A stretch of 64,000 nucleotides of DNA, taken from contig CAZEQD010000004.1 of assembly GCA_964514305.1 (NCBI GenBank), positions 1-64,000 on the forward strand, read 5' to 3'. The notes under the pieces are model-generated. The model saw nothing but the letters and a program-made list of their open reading frames with translations. It was not told the DNA's origin and made no database searches. Below, piece after piece: positions 1 through 7,868 of the stretch. How positions within the stretch are numbered: position 1 is the first letter of the stretch; every line of letters starts with the position of its first letter. Both the position numbers and the translations under genes were made by a program. The DNA is from CAZEQD01 sp964514305 (GTDB lineage: Bacteria > Acidobacteriota > Aminicenantia > Aminicenantales > Aminicenantaceae).

Positions 1-2
1 TA

Positions 3-1388
3 GAAATTCTTCGGCGTTTCAATATGGCCATCAAAATTGCCAAAATTTATGAACCCAATAACCTTATCTATATCAACCAGATAGAGGGACTTTTTGGGGC
101 TATTCAAAAAGTTCTGGAGGTGGAGCACGAAGCTTCTTTTACCCTCCGCCAAAGTGCTCTCTTTTTCAACGCTCGAAAAATTATATTCTCCTTTTCGAAT
201 TATAATCTCTTCAGATTAATAAGCAGTGAATTTAAGAAAAAGGATATAAGCATTCTTAATTTCAAACCTGGTCTAAGTCAAGAAGAAGTAAGACAATTTG
301 TAGCTCTTTTTGTTCAAAAAACAGAAAAAAAAGATGATCATTTCCCGGAGTTCCTAAATCGAATTAGAGAAAGTGAAATCAAACATATAACTATTGAAAA
401 AATACCTCCTAATGAATTAGCTATCAGCAATGAAAAATACGCAGCTAAAGTGTTTTTCCTGGGCATCACCCATCTTAAAGAAATGTTTGAGGCCTTAAGC
501 AAAGAAGAAAAAACTCCTCTCAATGTTACCAGGAGATTAATGCAGTCGATGTTTAATCATATTGTAGCCAATGAATCTTTCATCTATGGCTTAACTACTA
601 TTAAAAACTTTGATGAATATACACTCAACCATTCAGTTAACGTCTGTTTACTGTCTATTTCTCTGGGACGGCGGCTGGGACTTGACAAAAATGAACTGGT
701 AGATTTAGGAATAAGCGCTTTTTTTCATGATTTTGGAAAAACTGAAATCCCTAAAGAAATTCTGGATAAGCCGAGCCGATTAGATAAAAAAGAAAGAGAA
801 ATAATAGAAAAACATCCTCATCTTGGAGCTGAAAAACTGGTGCAGCTTAAAGAACAGAGCTATTTACCTATAAGAGCTATCAATGTAGCCATGGAGCATC
901 ATCTCAAAGAAGACCTTTCTGGATACCCCCGTTATCACAAGAAAAAAAATATTAACCTTTTTAGCAAAATTGTAAAAATCTGTGATTTCTTCGATGCTTT
1001 AACCACAGAAAGACCTTACAGAAAGAAAGTTTTTACACGGACTGAAGTCCTTAAAATGATGATAGAGAAAAGCGGCCTTGAATTTGATCCAATCCTCCTC
1101 AAAGTATTCGTCAACATGATGGGAGCTTATCCAGTTGGCAGCTTGATTCTTCTAAATACAGGAGAAATCGGGCTTGTTTTTGAAGTTAATATGGACCAAG
1201 CTAATCTTAACCGACCAAAGGTTAAAATAATTGCTGACAAAAACGGACATAAAATTGATGGCCAGGTTGTAGATCTCACTGAAGTAGACAGTCAAATCAA
1301 TCAATATAAAAGAACAATAATAAAAGTGCTGGATCCAAAAAAATACAATATAAGAGTGGCTGATTATTTCTTAGTTCAAGCCCAATAA
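3..1388 (+). CDS. HD-GYP domain phosphohydrolase, 5' end cut by the window edge
   Basis: An HD-GYP protein; the family hydrolyses cyclic di-GMP or related signals in the cytoplasm. The first ATG is at 24, but the same frame stays open to base 3 and the residues before that ATG read as normal coding sequence, so the true start probably lies upstream of the window. Counting from the ATG at 24, residues 1-190 form a divergent N-terminal region. The HD domain starts near 203 (HSVNVC), carries the HD pair at 235-236 (FHDFGK), a second histidine motif KHPHLG near 264, EHH near 291, and GYP at 300-302, followed by the DFFDALT segment. The GYP loop reads KEDLSGYP rather than the usual ExxDGxGYP. A C-terminal domain of about 110 residues follows. 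The family call is strong; activity on c-di-GMP is inferred. Confidence 0.85.
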   Translation, partial: EILRRFNMAIKIAKIYEPNNLIYINQIEGLFGAIQKVLEVEHEASFTLRQSALFFNARKIIFSFSNYNLFRLISSEFKKKDISILNFKPGLSQEEVRQFVALFVQKTEKKDDHFPEFLNRIRESEIKHITIEKIPPNELAISNEKYAAKVFFLGITHLKEMFEALSKEEKTPLNVTRRLMQSMFNHIVANESFIYGLTTIKNFDEYTLNHSVNVCLLSISLGRRLGLDKNELVDLGISAFFHDFGKTEIPKEILDKPSRLDKKEREIIEKHPHLGAEKLVQLKEQSYLPIRAINVAMEHHLKEDLSGYPRYHKKKNINLFSKIVKICDFFDALTTERPYRKKVFTRTEVLKMMIEKSGLEFDPILLKVFVNMMGAYPVGSLILLNTGEIGLVFEVNMDQANLNRPKVKIIADKNGHKIDGQVVDLTEVDSQINQYKRTIIKVLDPKKYNIRVADYFLVQAQ

Positions 1389-1473
1389 ATGTTCTGCCAC
1401 CTTTGATAACATTTTATTATATTTTATTCATCTTTCCCTTTCATCAAATTAAAATAGAAATAAGAGTAAATAT

Positions 1474-1635
1474 ATGGAAATACTAAATAAAGAAGTTAAA
1501 TAAGCCACCAAGAAAAAATTTGAAGAGAAAATAGAAAATAGAGTAACTTTAGTCTTCTTCACTCAAGAACCAAAGCGCCTTATCCTGTCTTAAAGGCTTA
1601 AAGGCCAGGAATGCCTTTTCTGCAAGGAAACATAG
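1474..1635 (+). pseudogene. Remnant of a glutaredoxin-like protein disulfide oxidoreductase
   Basis: Reading from the ATG at 1474, one frame gives a protein-like stretch interrupted by in-frame TAA at 1501 and 1591 and closed by TAG at 1633. It contains VTLVFFTQEPKR and, after the second stop, KGQECLFCKET, which resembles the beta strand and CxxC active site of the PDO/glutaredoxin-like family. Only about 54 codons remain of a domain usually over 200 residues long. The frame ends where an unrelated acyl-CoA synthetase fragment begins, so a deletion has probably joined two dead genes. Assignment is by eye. Confidence 0.55.
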
Positions 1636-1830
1636 CTTTTATTTCTCAGTCTGGAGTTCTTTGCGTGTCTGTTCTTGATTATGCCCAAGAATCCAATATT
1701 GGCTCTTCTAAGTTTATCAGTATGGGCAATAAGGCCGGAATCAACGAAAATGATCTTCTTCTAAAAGATGATTCCCAAACAGACGTCATTCTAATGTAAA
1801 CAACATAAAAGGGGTCACATAAACATGGAT
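1626..1830 (+). pseudogene. Fragment of an ADP-forming acyl-CoA synthetase alpha domain
   Basis: The frame starting at 1611 reads GNIAFISQSGV, then LDYAQESNIG, FISMGNKAGINENDLL and TDVILM. This is the typical CoA-ligase (succinyl-CoA synthetase alpha-like) module of NDP-forming acetyl/acyl-CoA synthetases. A few residues are missing after NENDLL, and similarity continues in another frame after 1797 (VNNIKGV), showing a frameshift. Only about 65 residues of a protein normally over 400 long survive. No promoter or ribosome-binding site precedes it. Clearly non-functional. Confidence 0.7.
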
Positions 1831-1859
1831 ATAAAAATGCTTTCCTTTTTCGAAGCAAA

Positions 1860-1887
1860 TTGACAATTGGCATATTGCTGTTATAAT
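1860..1887 (+). promoter_or_regulatory. Consensus sigma-70 promoter, probably giving a leaderless mRNA
   Basis: TTGACA (1860-1865), a 16-base spacer and TATAAT (1882-1887) match the vegetative consensus perfectly. Only 11 bases separate the -10 box from the ATG at 1899, so transcription should start within a few bases of the start codon. No Shine-Dalgarno sequence is present. It drives the phosphodiesterase operon. Confidence 0.8.
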
Positions 1888-1898
1888 AGAGTGTTTTT

Positions 1899-3194
1899 AT
1901 GGCTTTATTTAAGAAAGAAAAGAAGAAAAAAGTCTGCGTTATAGGCTTGGACGGTGTCCCTCATTCCCTCCTCCTTGATTTAAGCCGAAAAGGCATTATG
2001 CCTTTTGTTTCCACCCTTTTAGAGAAAGGGCATCTCCACAAGATGAAGGCCAGCCTTCCGGAAATTTCAGCCGTCAGTTGGACCAATTTCATGACCGGTA
2101 GCAATCCTGCTACTCATGGAATTTTCGGTTTTACTGATTTAAAAAAAGGCAGCTATGAACTTCGTTTCCCCAATTTTCTTGACCTCAAGAAAACCACTTT
2201 TTGGGATGAACTTGGTCAAAAAAAGAAAAAATGCATTATCATCAACCAACCTTCAACCTATCCAGCCCGAAAAATAAACGGAAAATTGATCTCTGGCTTT
2301 GTAGCCATAGAATTGGCTAAAGCAGTTTACCCTCTTTCTCTCAAATTTCATTTAGAAAAAATGGGGTATCAAATTGATGTCGACACCTTTAAAGCCAGAA
2401 ATGACCACAACCTCCTCTGGTCAGAGCTAACAGCTACCCTCCAAAGCAGGCTCCAAGCTTTTTCTTGGTTATGGCCCGAAGATTGGGATTATTTTGAACT
2501 AGTAATCACCGGCACAGATAGACTCCAACATTTCTTGTGGAACGCTTATGAAGATTCAAATCATCCTTTTCATCAAAAATTTTTAGACTACTATCACCGG
2601 ATAGATCAAGTCATAAAAAAAGTTGTTACTTCCTTCAGAAAATTTTCTCCAGAGGATAAAGGCCTCTACCTTCTCTCAGATCACGGCTTTACGGCTATTA
2701 ACCAGGAGGTCTATCTCAATGCCTGGCTTGAAAAAGAAGGTTATTTGAAATTCAAAACCGATTCTCCTCAAAATCTCAATGAGATCCATCAGGAAAGTCA
2801 AGCTTTTGTTCTTGACCCTAACCGTCTTTATCTAAATCTAAAACACAAGTTTCCTCTGGGCAGAGTTGAGGAAGCTGAAAAGGAAGCTTTAAAAAGTGAA
2901 ATCAGAGATAAATTGGAAAAATTGGAATATAAAGGCCAAAAAGTGATAAGAAAAGTATTGGATACCCAAGATATCTACTCTGGCCCTTATTTAGCTCATG
3001 GTCCAGACCTTATTATTCTTTCTAAATATGGTTTTGACATCAAAGGCTCAATCAAGAAAAAAGATATCTTTAGCCGTTCCAATCTCCAGGGTATGCACAC
3101 CTGGGACGACGCTTTCTTCTGGGCCGATAAAAAGATGGCTGAAGATATATCTATTTCAGATTTAGCCTCAATAATTATGGATAATTTTAGCTAA
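1899..3194 (+). CDS. Cytosolic phosphodiesterase/phosphatase of the type I NPP (alkaline phosphatase) superfamily
   Basis: A 431-residue metal-dependent phospho-ester hydrolase of unknown substrate. Superfamily landmarks are in order: metal-binding Asp18 in VIGLDGV, the nucleophile motif PEISAVSW with Ser57 followed by FMTG and THGI, TDRLQHF near 206, SDHGF near 260, and a late metal histidine probably in GMHTW. The N-terminus is only a short lysine-rich tail with no signal peptide or membrane segment, so it should act in the cytoplasm. The start is fixed by the catalytic core, which begins 10 residues in. It is the first of three paralogues in one operon (28-base gap to the next). All three carry Ser where animal NPPs carry Thr. 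Confidence 0.85.
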   Translation: MALFKKEKKKKVCVIGLDGVPHSLLLDLSRKGIMPFVSTLLEKGHLHKMKASLPEISAVSWTNFMTGSNPATHGIFGFTDLKKGSYELRFPNFLDLKKTTFWDELGQKKKKCIIINQPSTYPARKINGKLISGFVAIELAKAVYPLSLKFHLEKMGYQIDVDTFKARNDHNLLWSELTATLQSRLQAFSWLWPEDWDYFELVITGTDRLQHFLWNAYEDSNHPFHQKFLDYYHRIDQVIKKVVTSFRKFSPEDKGLYLLSDHGFTAINQEVYLNAWLEKEGYLKFKTDSPQNLNEIHQESQAFVLDPNRLYLNLKHKFPLGRVEEAEKEALKSEIRDKLEKLEYKGQKVIRKVLDTQDIYSGPYLAHGPDLIILSKYGFDIKGSIKKKDIFSRSNLQGMHTWDDAFFWADKKMAEDISISDLASIIMDNFS

Positions 3195-3222
3195 GAGGAC
3201 TATAATAATTATAAATTAAAAA

Positions 3223-5328
3223 ATGAAGAAATATGTAAAATTAAAGATATTCTTTTTCCTAATTCTTCTTTCGCCAATAGGTCTTTACGCTTATATTGGG
3301 CCTGGGGCAGGTTTTGCTTTTCTTTCTTCTTTCCTTGTTCTCTTTCTTACTTTTTTTCTAGCAGTATTTTCAATTCTTTCTTGGCCATTCCGGCTTCTCT
3401 TGAGGCTAATAAAAGGACAGAGAGCTTTTAAAAAAAGCCTCATTAACAAATTAGTCATTGTCGGCTTAGATGGCTTGGAGCCAAAACTTGCAGAAAAATT
3501 TATGTCAGAAGGAAAATTGCCCCATTTTTCCCAGCTCAAAAAAAATGGCTCATATGCCCGCCTGAAAACAACAACTCCAGCCATTTCGCCTGTAGCCTGG
3601 TCCTCTTTTATGACGGGCTGCCATCCGGCCAAACATAATATTTTTGATTTCCTCAGCCGAGATCCTAAAACTTATCTTCCTGATCTTTCCTCTGCTAGAA
3701 TCGTAAGCCCTAAAAGATTTTTATCCTTAGGAAAATATAATATTCCTCTTTCTAAGCCAGAAATAAAGGGGTTGCGAAAAAGCATACCTTTTTGGAAAAT
3801 ATTAGGAGACAACGGAATTTTCAGCACAATCTTAAGGGTACCTATTACTTTTCCTCCAGAAAAATTCTCTGGGCATCTCCTCTCGGGAATGTGCGCTCCT
3901 GATTTAAAAGGAAGCCAGGGCACTTTTTTCTATTATACATCTAACCAAGAAAAAATAAGAGAACGAGAAGGAGGTATTAACATTCCAGTGACCGTGAACA
4001 GCCATAAAATAGAAACTTATATTTCCGGTCCCGAAAATACTCTTCTCAAAAAAAAGGAAGAAATCCACCTGCCCCTAACCATTACTCTCGATTATGACCA
4101 AGAAGAAGCTTTAATTGAGGTCTCAGAGCAAAAATTCAAGCTGAAAATGAAAGAATTCTCCCCCTGGATTAAATTAACTTTTCGCCCCGGATTAGGAATG
4201 AAAATCAGGGCCATCTGCCGTTTTTTTATCTCTCAGATAAAACCTCATTTCGAGATGTATATCACTCCTCTTAATATTGATCCAGAAAAACCAGCTTTAC
4301 CCATTTCTCATCCCTTCATTTATTCCGTTTATCTAGCTAAACTTTTAGGAAGTTTTATAACCTTAGGCGAAGCCAATGATACTTGGGCTCTAAATGAAGG
4401 GGTACTCAGTGAACAGGCTTTTTTAGAGTTTACTTACTCGAATCATAAAGAATGGGAAGAAATGTTTTTTAATGCTCTCAACAAAACCAAAAAAGGGGTA
4501 GTGGCCTGTGTCTTTGAAACAACTGACAGTATACAGCATATGTTCTTCCGGTATTTAGACAAAAAACATCCCGCTCTTCAGAGCAGCCAAGCTACATTAA
4601 GTGAGAAGGTAATTGAAGAATTATATCTGCGAATGGATGAATTTATCGGCAGAGTTCAAGAAAAAATTGATAATAAAAGTATCTTAATTATAATGTCTGA
4701 TCACGGCTTTAAATCATTCCGGCGGGGAGTTAACCTTAATTCATGGCTCTATCTTAACGGCTATCTCAGCTTAAAAGATAATAAAACAGAAAGTGGCGAA
4801 TGGTTTAGAGATGTAGATTGGTCAAAGACAAAAGCTTACGGCCTCGGTTTAGCGGGAATATACATAAATCAAAAAGGGAGAGAAGCCCAGGGGATAGTTG
4901 AGCCCGGTCTTCAAACCAAAGATTTGAAAAGAGAGCTTATCCATAAATTAAATAATCTCAAAGATGAAGAGCAAGACTCTATAGCTATAACTCACGTTTA
5001 TGACAAAGATAACCTTCCTTCTGGCCCCTATAAAGATAATTGTCCAGATCTTATTGTTGGCTATAATGAAGGCTATAGGGTATCCTGGGATTCAGTAACT
5101 GGAAAAGTAAATTCGGTTATTTTTGAAGACAACGCTAAAGCCTGGAGCGGCGACCACTGTATCGACCCTGAGCTTGTACCCGGAGTCTTTTTCTGTAATC
5201 AGAAGATAAAAACCAACTCCCCTGCTATCATTGATATTGCCCCGACTGTACTTGAGCTATTCGGTCTCCAACCTCCTTCCCATATGGACGGTCATTCTTT
5301 AATCGAAACTAAAAATTTATTTAAATAA
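3223..5328 (+). CDS. Membrane-anchored phosphodiesterase of the type I NPP superfamily
   Basis: A 701-residue paralogue of the gene before it. Residues 1-65 contain two hydrophobic helices separated by the loop AYIGPGAGFAF, followed by a basic stretch, so the protein is an inner-membrane protein. The catalytic domain starts near residue 82 (VIVGLDGLEP) and has PAISPVAWSSFMTG with nucleophile Ser122, a DSIQHMFFR metal motif, SDHGF near 492 and a late WSGDHC histidine motif. An insert of about 200 residues sits between the nucleophile and the second metal half, as in the third paralogue. Gaps of 28 and 32 bases to the neighbours indicate one operon. Substrate unknown; lipid-linked phosphoesters are possible but unsupported. 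Confidence 0.85.
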   Translation: MKKYVKLKIFFFLILLSPIGLYAYIGPGAGFAFLSSFLVLFLTFFLAVFSILSWPFRLLLRLIKGQRAFKKSLINKLVIVGLDGLEPKLAEKFMSEGKLPHFSQLKKNGSYARLKTTTPAISPVAWSSFMTGCHPAKHNIFDFLSRDPKTYLPDLSSARIVSPKRFLSLGKYNIPLSKPEIKGLRKSIPFWKILGDNGIFSTILRVPITFPPEKFSGHLLSGMCAPDLKGSQGTFFYYTSNQEKIREREGGINIPVTVNSHKIETYISGPENTLLKKKEEIHLPLTITLDYDQEEALIEVSEQKFKLKMKEFSPWIKLTFRPGLGMKIRAICRFFISQIKPHFEMYITPLNIDPEKPALPISHPFIYSVYLAKLLGSFITLGEANDTWALNEGVLSEQAFLEFTYSNHKEWEEMFFNALNKTKKGVVACVFETTDSIQHMFFRYLDKKHPALQSSQATLSEKVIEELYLRMDEFIGRVQEKIDNKSILIIMSDHGFKSFRRGVNLNSWLYLNGYLSLKDNKTESGEWFRDVDWSKTKAYGLGLAGIYINQKGREAQGIVEPGLQTKDLKRELIHKLNNLKDEEQDSIAITHVYDKDNLPSGPYKDNCPDLIVGYNEGYRVSWDSVTGKVNSVIFEDNAKAWSGDHCIDPELVPGVFFCNQKIKTNSPAIIDIAPTVLELFGLQPPSHMDGHSLIETKNLFK

Positions 5329-5360
5329 AGAATAGCTCACAAAGAAAACGGAGAATTGAA

Positions 5361-7343
5361 ATGACTATAAATCGGAGAGAATTTATTAAATTAGGACTAA
5401 CAGCGGGCTCTTTGGTAGCTCTCGGTCAAAGTTCAAGCCTTTTAACTAAAAACCTAGGCAAAAAAGCTACTCAAAAAAAAGTAATTATTCTTGGTCTTGA
5501 TGGAATGGACCCTCATCTTCTCACTGTTTGGATGAAACAAGGAAAGCTTCCCCATTTCCAGCAGCTCTGGAGTCAGGGAGATTTTCGGCCATTAAGAACA
5601 AGCATCCCCCCTCATAGTCCTGTAGCCTGGGCTAACTTTATTACAGGCACCAATCCAGGAGGACATGCTATTTTTGATTTCATTCATAGAGACCCTAATA
5701 ATTATATCCCTATATTTTCTACTTCAAAAACAGAAGAAGCTAAAAAAACAATTTCCATAGGTGATTTTGTCCTTCCTCTTTCTGGAGGAAAGGTTAAGCT
5801 GCTCCGCCAGGGTAAAGCTTTCTGGCAAATCTTAGAAGATTATGATATTCCTGCCACCGTTTTTAAGATTCCATCCAACTATCCACCGGCGCCTACCGAA
5901 CAAAGAACTCTCTCTGGCATAGGAACTCCTGATATCCTTGGAACTTATGGAATTTTCAATTACTACACCACTGAATCCAAAGAATTAAATCAAGACATTG
6001 GCGGAGGCCGTATCCATGAAGTTTATGTTATAGGCAACAGAGTTGAAGCCAAGCTGCCAGGACCTGTTAATACCTTTAAAAAAGAAAGGCCAGAATCATA
6101 TATTGATTTTAAAGTCTTTATTGATCCTCAATATCCTGTTGCCAAGATTTCTATTCAAGATAACGAATTCATCCTCAATGAAGGAGAATGGAGCGGCTGG
6201 AAAAGAGTTCATTTCACCATGATTCCGACTCAAAGCGTGAGCGGCATTTGTATGTTTTACTTGAAAGAAGTTCGACCTGAATTCAAGCTCTACATTACTC
6301 CCATTAACATTGATCCTGGACATCCAGCTCTTCCCATCTCAACTCCCAAAAGTTATGCTGAAGAGCTAGAAAAGGAATTTGGTCCCTTCTTCACTAAAGG
6401 CCTGCCAGCAGACACTTCTGCTCTCGACAATAATGTCTTAGATGACGGCGAATTTCTCCAGTTAGATGATTTTATCCTGCAAGAAAGACATAAAATATTT
6501 GATTACGAGCTGGAGAGGTTTGATTCGGGTCTTCTCTTTTATTACGTCTCCAGTACCGATCAGCGGCAGCACATGTTCTGGCGGCTGATTGATAAAAATC
6601 ATCCATCGTATGATTCTCTCTTGGCCTCTAAATATGGCCAAACTATCGAGAATATCTATATCGATATGGATAACCTACTAGCTAAGGCCATGAAAAAGGT
6701 GGACAAGGATACTATATTGATGGTTATGTCTGATCATGGATTTGCCCCTTTTCATCGAGGATTTCATTTGAATACCTGGCTTAAAGAATACGGCTACCTG
6801 AAACTCATTAACGAACGGAAACAGGGACAAGAGTCTTTCTTCCTCAACACTGACTGGTCAAGGACGAGGGCTTATGCTATTGGCCTTAATGGTCTTTATA
6901 TTAATCAAAGAGGGAGAGAGGCAGAAGGAATAGTCTCCCCTGGAGCAGAAAAAGAAGTTTTGGTCAGAGAAATTGCTCATAAACTGGAAAAATTTAAGGA
7001 TCCAAAGACAGGAGAAAAAGTAATTCTTCACGCTTATGTAGCCAAGGATGTTTACAGCGGACCTTATGTGGATGAAGCTCCGGATATAATCCCTGGCTAT
7101 AATAGCGGTTACAGGGTCTCCTGGGCCTCCCCTCTTGGCCGAATACCCAAATCTATAATGGAAGATAATACCGAAAAATGGAGTGGGGATCACTGTATGG
7201 CTCCTGATGTCATTCCTGGCATCCTGCTTATGAATCGAAAAATAAAAGTTTCATTTCCAGCTCTTTATGATGTAACAGCTACTATTTTGAAAATTTTTAA
7301 TATTAAAAAACCAAAAGAAATGATCGGCCAAACAATTATATAG
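5361..7343 (+). CDS. Tat-exported phosphodiesterase of the type I NPP superfamily
   Basis: The third paralogue, 660 residues. It begins with a twin-arginine signal (RREFIKLG at residues 5-12, then a hydrophobic stretch), so it should be exported folded, perhaps with its metals loaded. The catalytic core begins near residue 40 with VIILGLDGMDP, then PPHSPVAWANFITG (Ser86), TDQRQHMFWR, SDHGF near 457 and WSGDHC near the C-terminus. It is much closer to the membrane-anchored paralogue than to the short cytosolic one, sharing the long insert and the ending motif. It starts 32 bases after the previous gene and is followed 15 bases later by a small gene. Confidence 0.88.
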   Translation: MTINRREFIKLGLTAGSLVALGQSSSLLTKNLGKKATQKKVIILGLDGMDPHLLTVWMKQGKLPHFQQLWSQGDFRPLRTSIPPHSPVAWANFITGTNPGGHAIFDFIHRDPNNYIPIFSTSKTEEAKKTISIGDFVLPLSGGKVKLLRQGKAFWQILEDYDIPATVFKIPSNYPPAPTEQRTLSGIGTPDILGTYGIFNYYTTESKELNQDIGGGRIHEVYVIGNRVEAKLPGPVNTFKKERPESYIDFKVFIDPQYPVAKISIQDNEFILNEGEWSGWKRVHFTMIPTQSVSGICMFYLKEVRPEFKLYITPINIDPGHPALPISTPKSYAEELEKEFGPFFTKGLPADTSALDNNVLDDGEFLQLDDFILQERHKIFDYELERFDSGLLFYYVSSTDQRQHMFWRLIDKNHPSYDSLLASKYGQTIENIYIDMDNLLAKAMKKVDKDTILMVMSDHGFAPFHRGFHLNTWLKEYGYLKLINERKQGQESFFLNTDWSRTRAYAIGLNGLYINQRGREAEGIVSPGAEKEVLVREIAHKLEKFKDPKTGEKVILHAYVAKDVYSGPYVDEAPDIIPGYNSGYRVSWASPLGRIPKSIMEDNTEKWSGDHCMAPDVIPGILLMNRKIKVSFPALYDVTATILKIFNIKKPKEMIGQTII

Positions 7344-7358
7344 ATTTGAGGTGAAGAA

Positions 7359-7550
7359 ATGGGAAAAGCAAAGATTAAACTTGACAAAAATTTAGTGGAC
7401 AAAGTAAAAAAGATGGCGGCCATGGCCGGCTATTCTTCTCCAGAAGAGTTCATAACTCACTGTTTGGAAAAAGAAATAGCAAAGCTTGAAGAATCCGATT
7501 CTGAAGAGGAAATTAAGAAGAAATTAAAAGGCCTGGGCTATATATCATGA
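7359..7550 (+). CDS. Small ribbon-helix-helix-like protein at the end of the phosphodiesterase operon
   Basis: 63 residues. The pattern KIKLDKNLVDKVKKMA, then GYSSPEEFITHCLEKE, resembles the strand-helix-helix of CopG/Arc-type ribbon-helix-helix DNA-binding proteins. The tail is acidic, then basic, and ends KKLKGLGYIS. A GAGG Shine-Dalgarno lies 6 bases upstream of ATG and the gap to the previous gene is 15 bases, so it is co-transcribed. It could be an autoregulator of the operon or a protein-binding partner of the hydrolases; no toxin gene is adjacent. The fold is inferred from the residue pattern only. Confidence 0.6.
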   Translation: MGKAKIKLDKNLVDKVKKMAAMAGYSSPEEFITHCLEKEIAKLEESDSEEEIKKKLKGLGYIS

Positions 7551-7850
7551 ATCGGAAGTCGTAAATCGTGAATAGTGAACATTTAGCTGTAGGGTCCGCT
7601 GTCCTCAGCGGACCGCCAGGAAAAGTAAAAGGTAAGGAGCGGGATGTAAGACGTGAATCGTAAGACGTAAATTGTGGAGGGTAAAGATTTATTGGTTTAA
7701 AGTTGAAAGTTTAAGGCGGGAAAGAAGTGAAGAATGAGGAGTAAGGAGTGAAGAGAATGTTATTTAACATCTCACGATTTACCACTCACTACTCACTACA
7801 CACGATTTACGACTTACGATTTACTATTCACGATTTACGATTCAACTCTA
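7551..7850. repeat. Repeat-filled spacer with large imperfect inverted arms
   Basis: No gene is visible. The left side (about 7550-7580) is built of short units such as GTAAATCGTGAATAGTGAA. The right side (about 7800-7845) carries the reverse complement of the same units, ACGATTTACGACTTACG. Between them lie purine-rich degenerate copies (about 7625-7760). Folded, the arms could form a long imperfect hairpin of roughly 250 bases. A 9-bp perfect hairpin sits inside at 7593-7614. A related unit set recurs at 47640-47730. Confidence 0.7.
7593..7614 (+). repeat. Dispersed hairpin element, copy 1
   Basis: GGTCCGCTG, loop TCCT, CAGCGGACC: a perfect 9-bp stem with a four-base loop, preceded by TAG. 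The element at 47624-47641 is the same on the other strand with paired (compensatory) substitutions. There is no T-run, so it is not a standard terminator. Confidence 0.7.
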
Positions 7851-7868
7851 ATAAGGTACAAAAGAAAA

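Noticed and set aside
1474..1635. Stop-codon recoding (TAA read as an amino acid) in the oxidoreductase frame
   Set aside because: TAA ends many intact genes here; the frame is also truncated and joined to an unrelated fragment, so it is simply a pseudogene.
7550..7850. CRISPR array in the repeat-rich spacer
   Set aside because: Units are short, degenerate and inverted, without regular spacers, and no cas genes are present.
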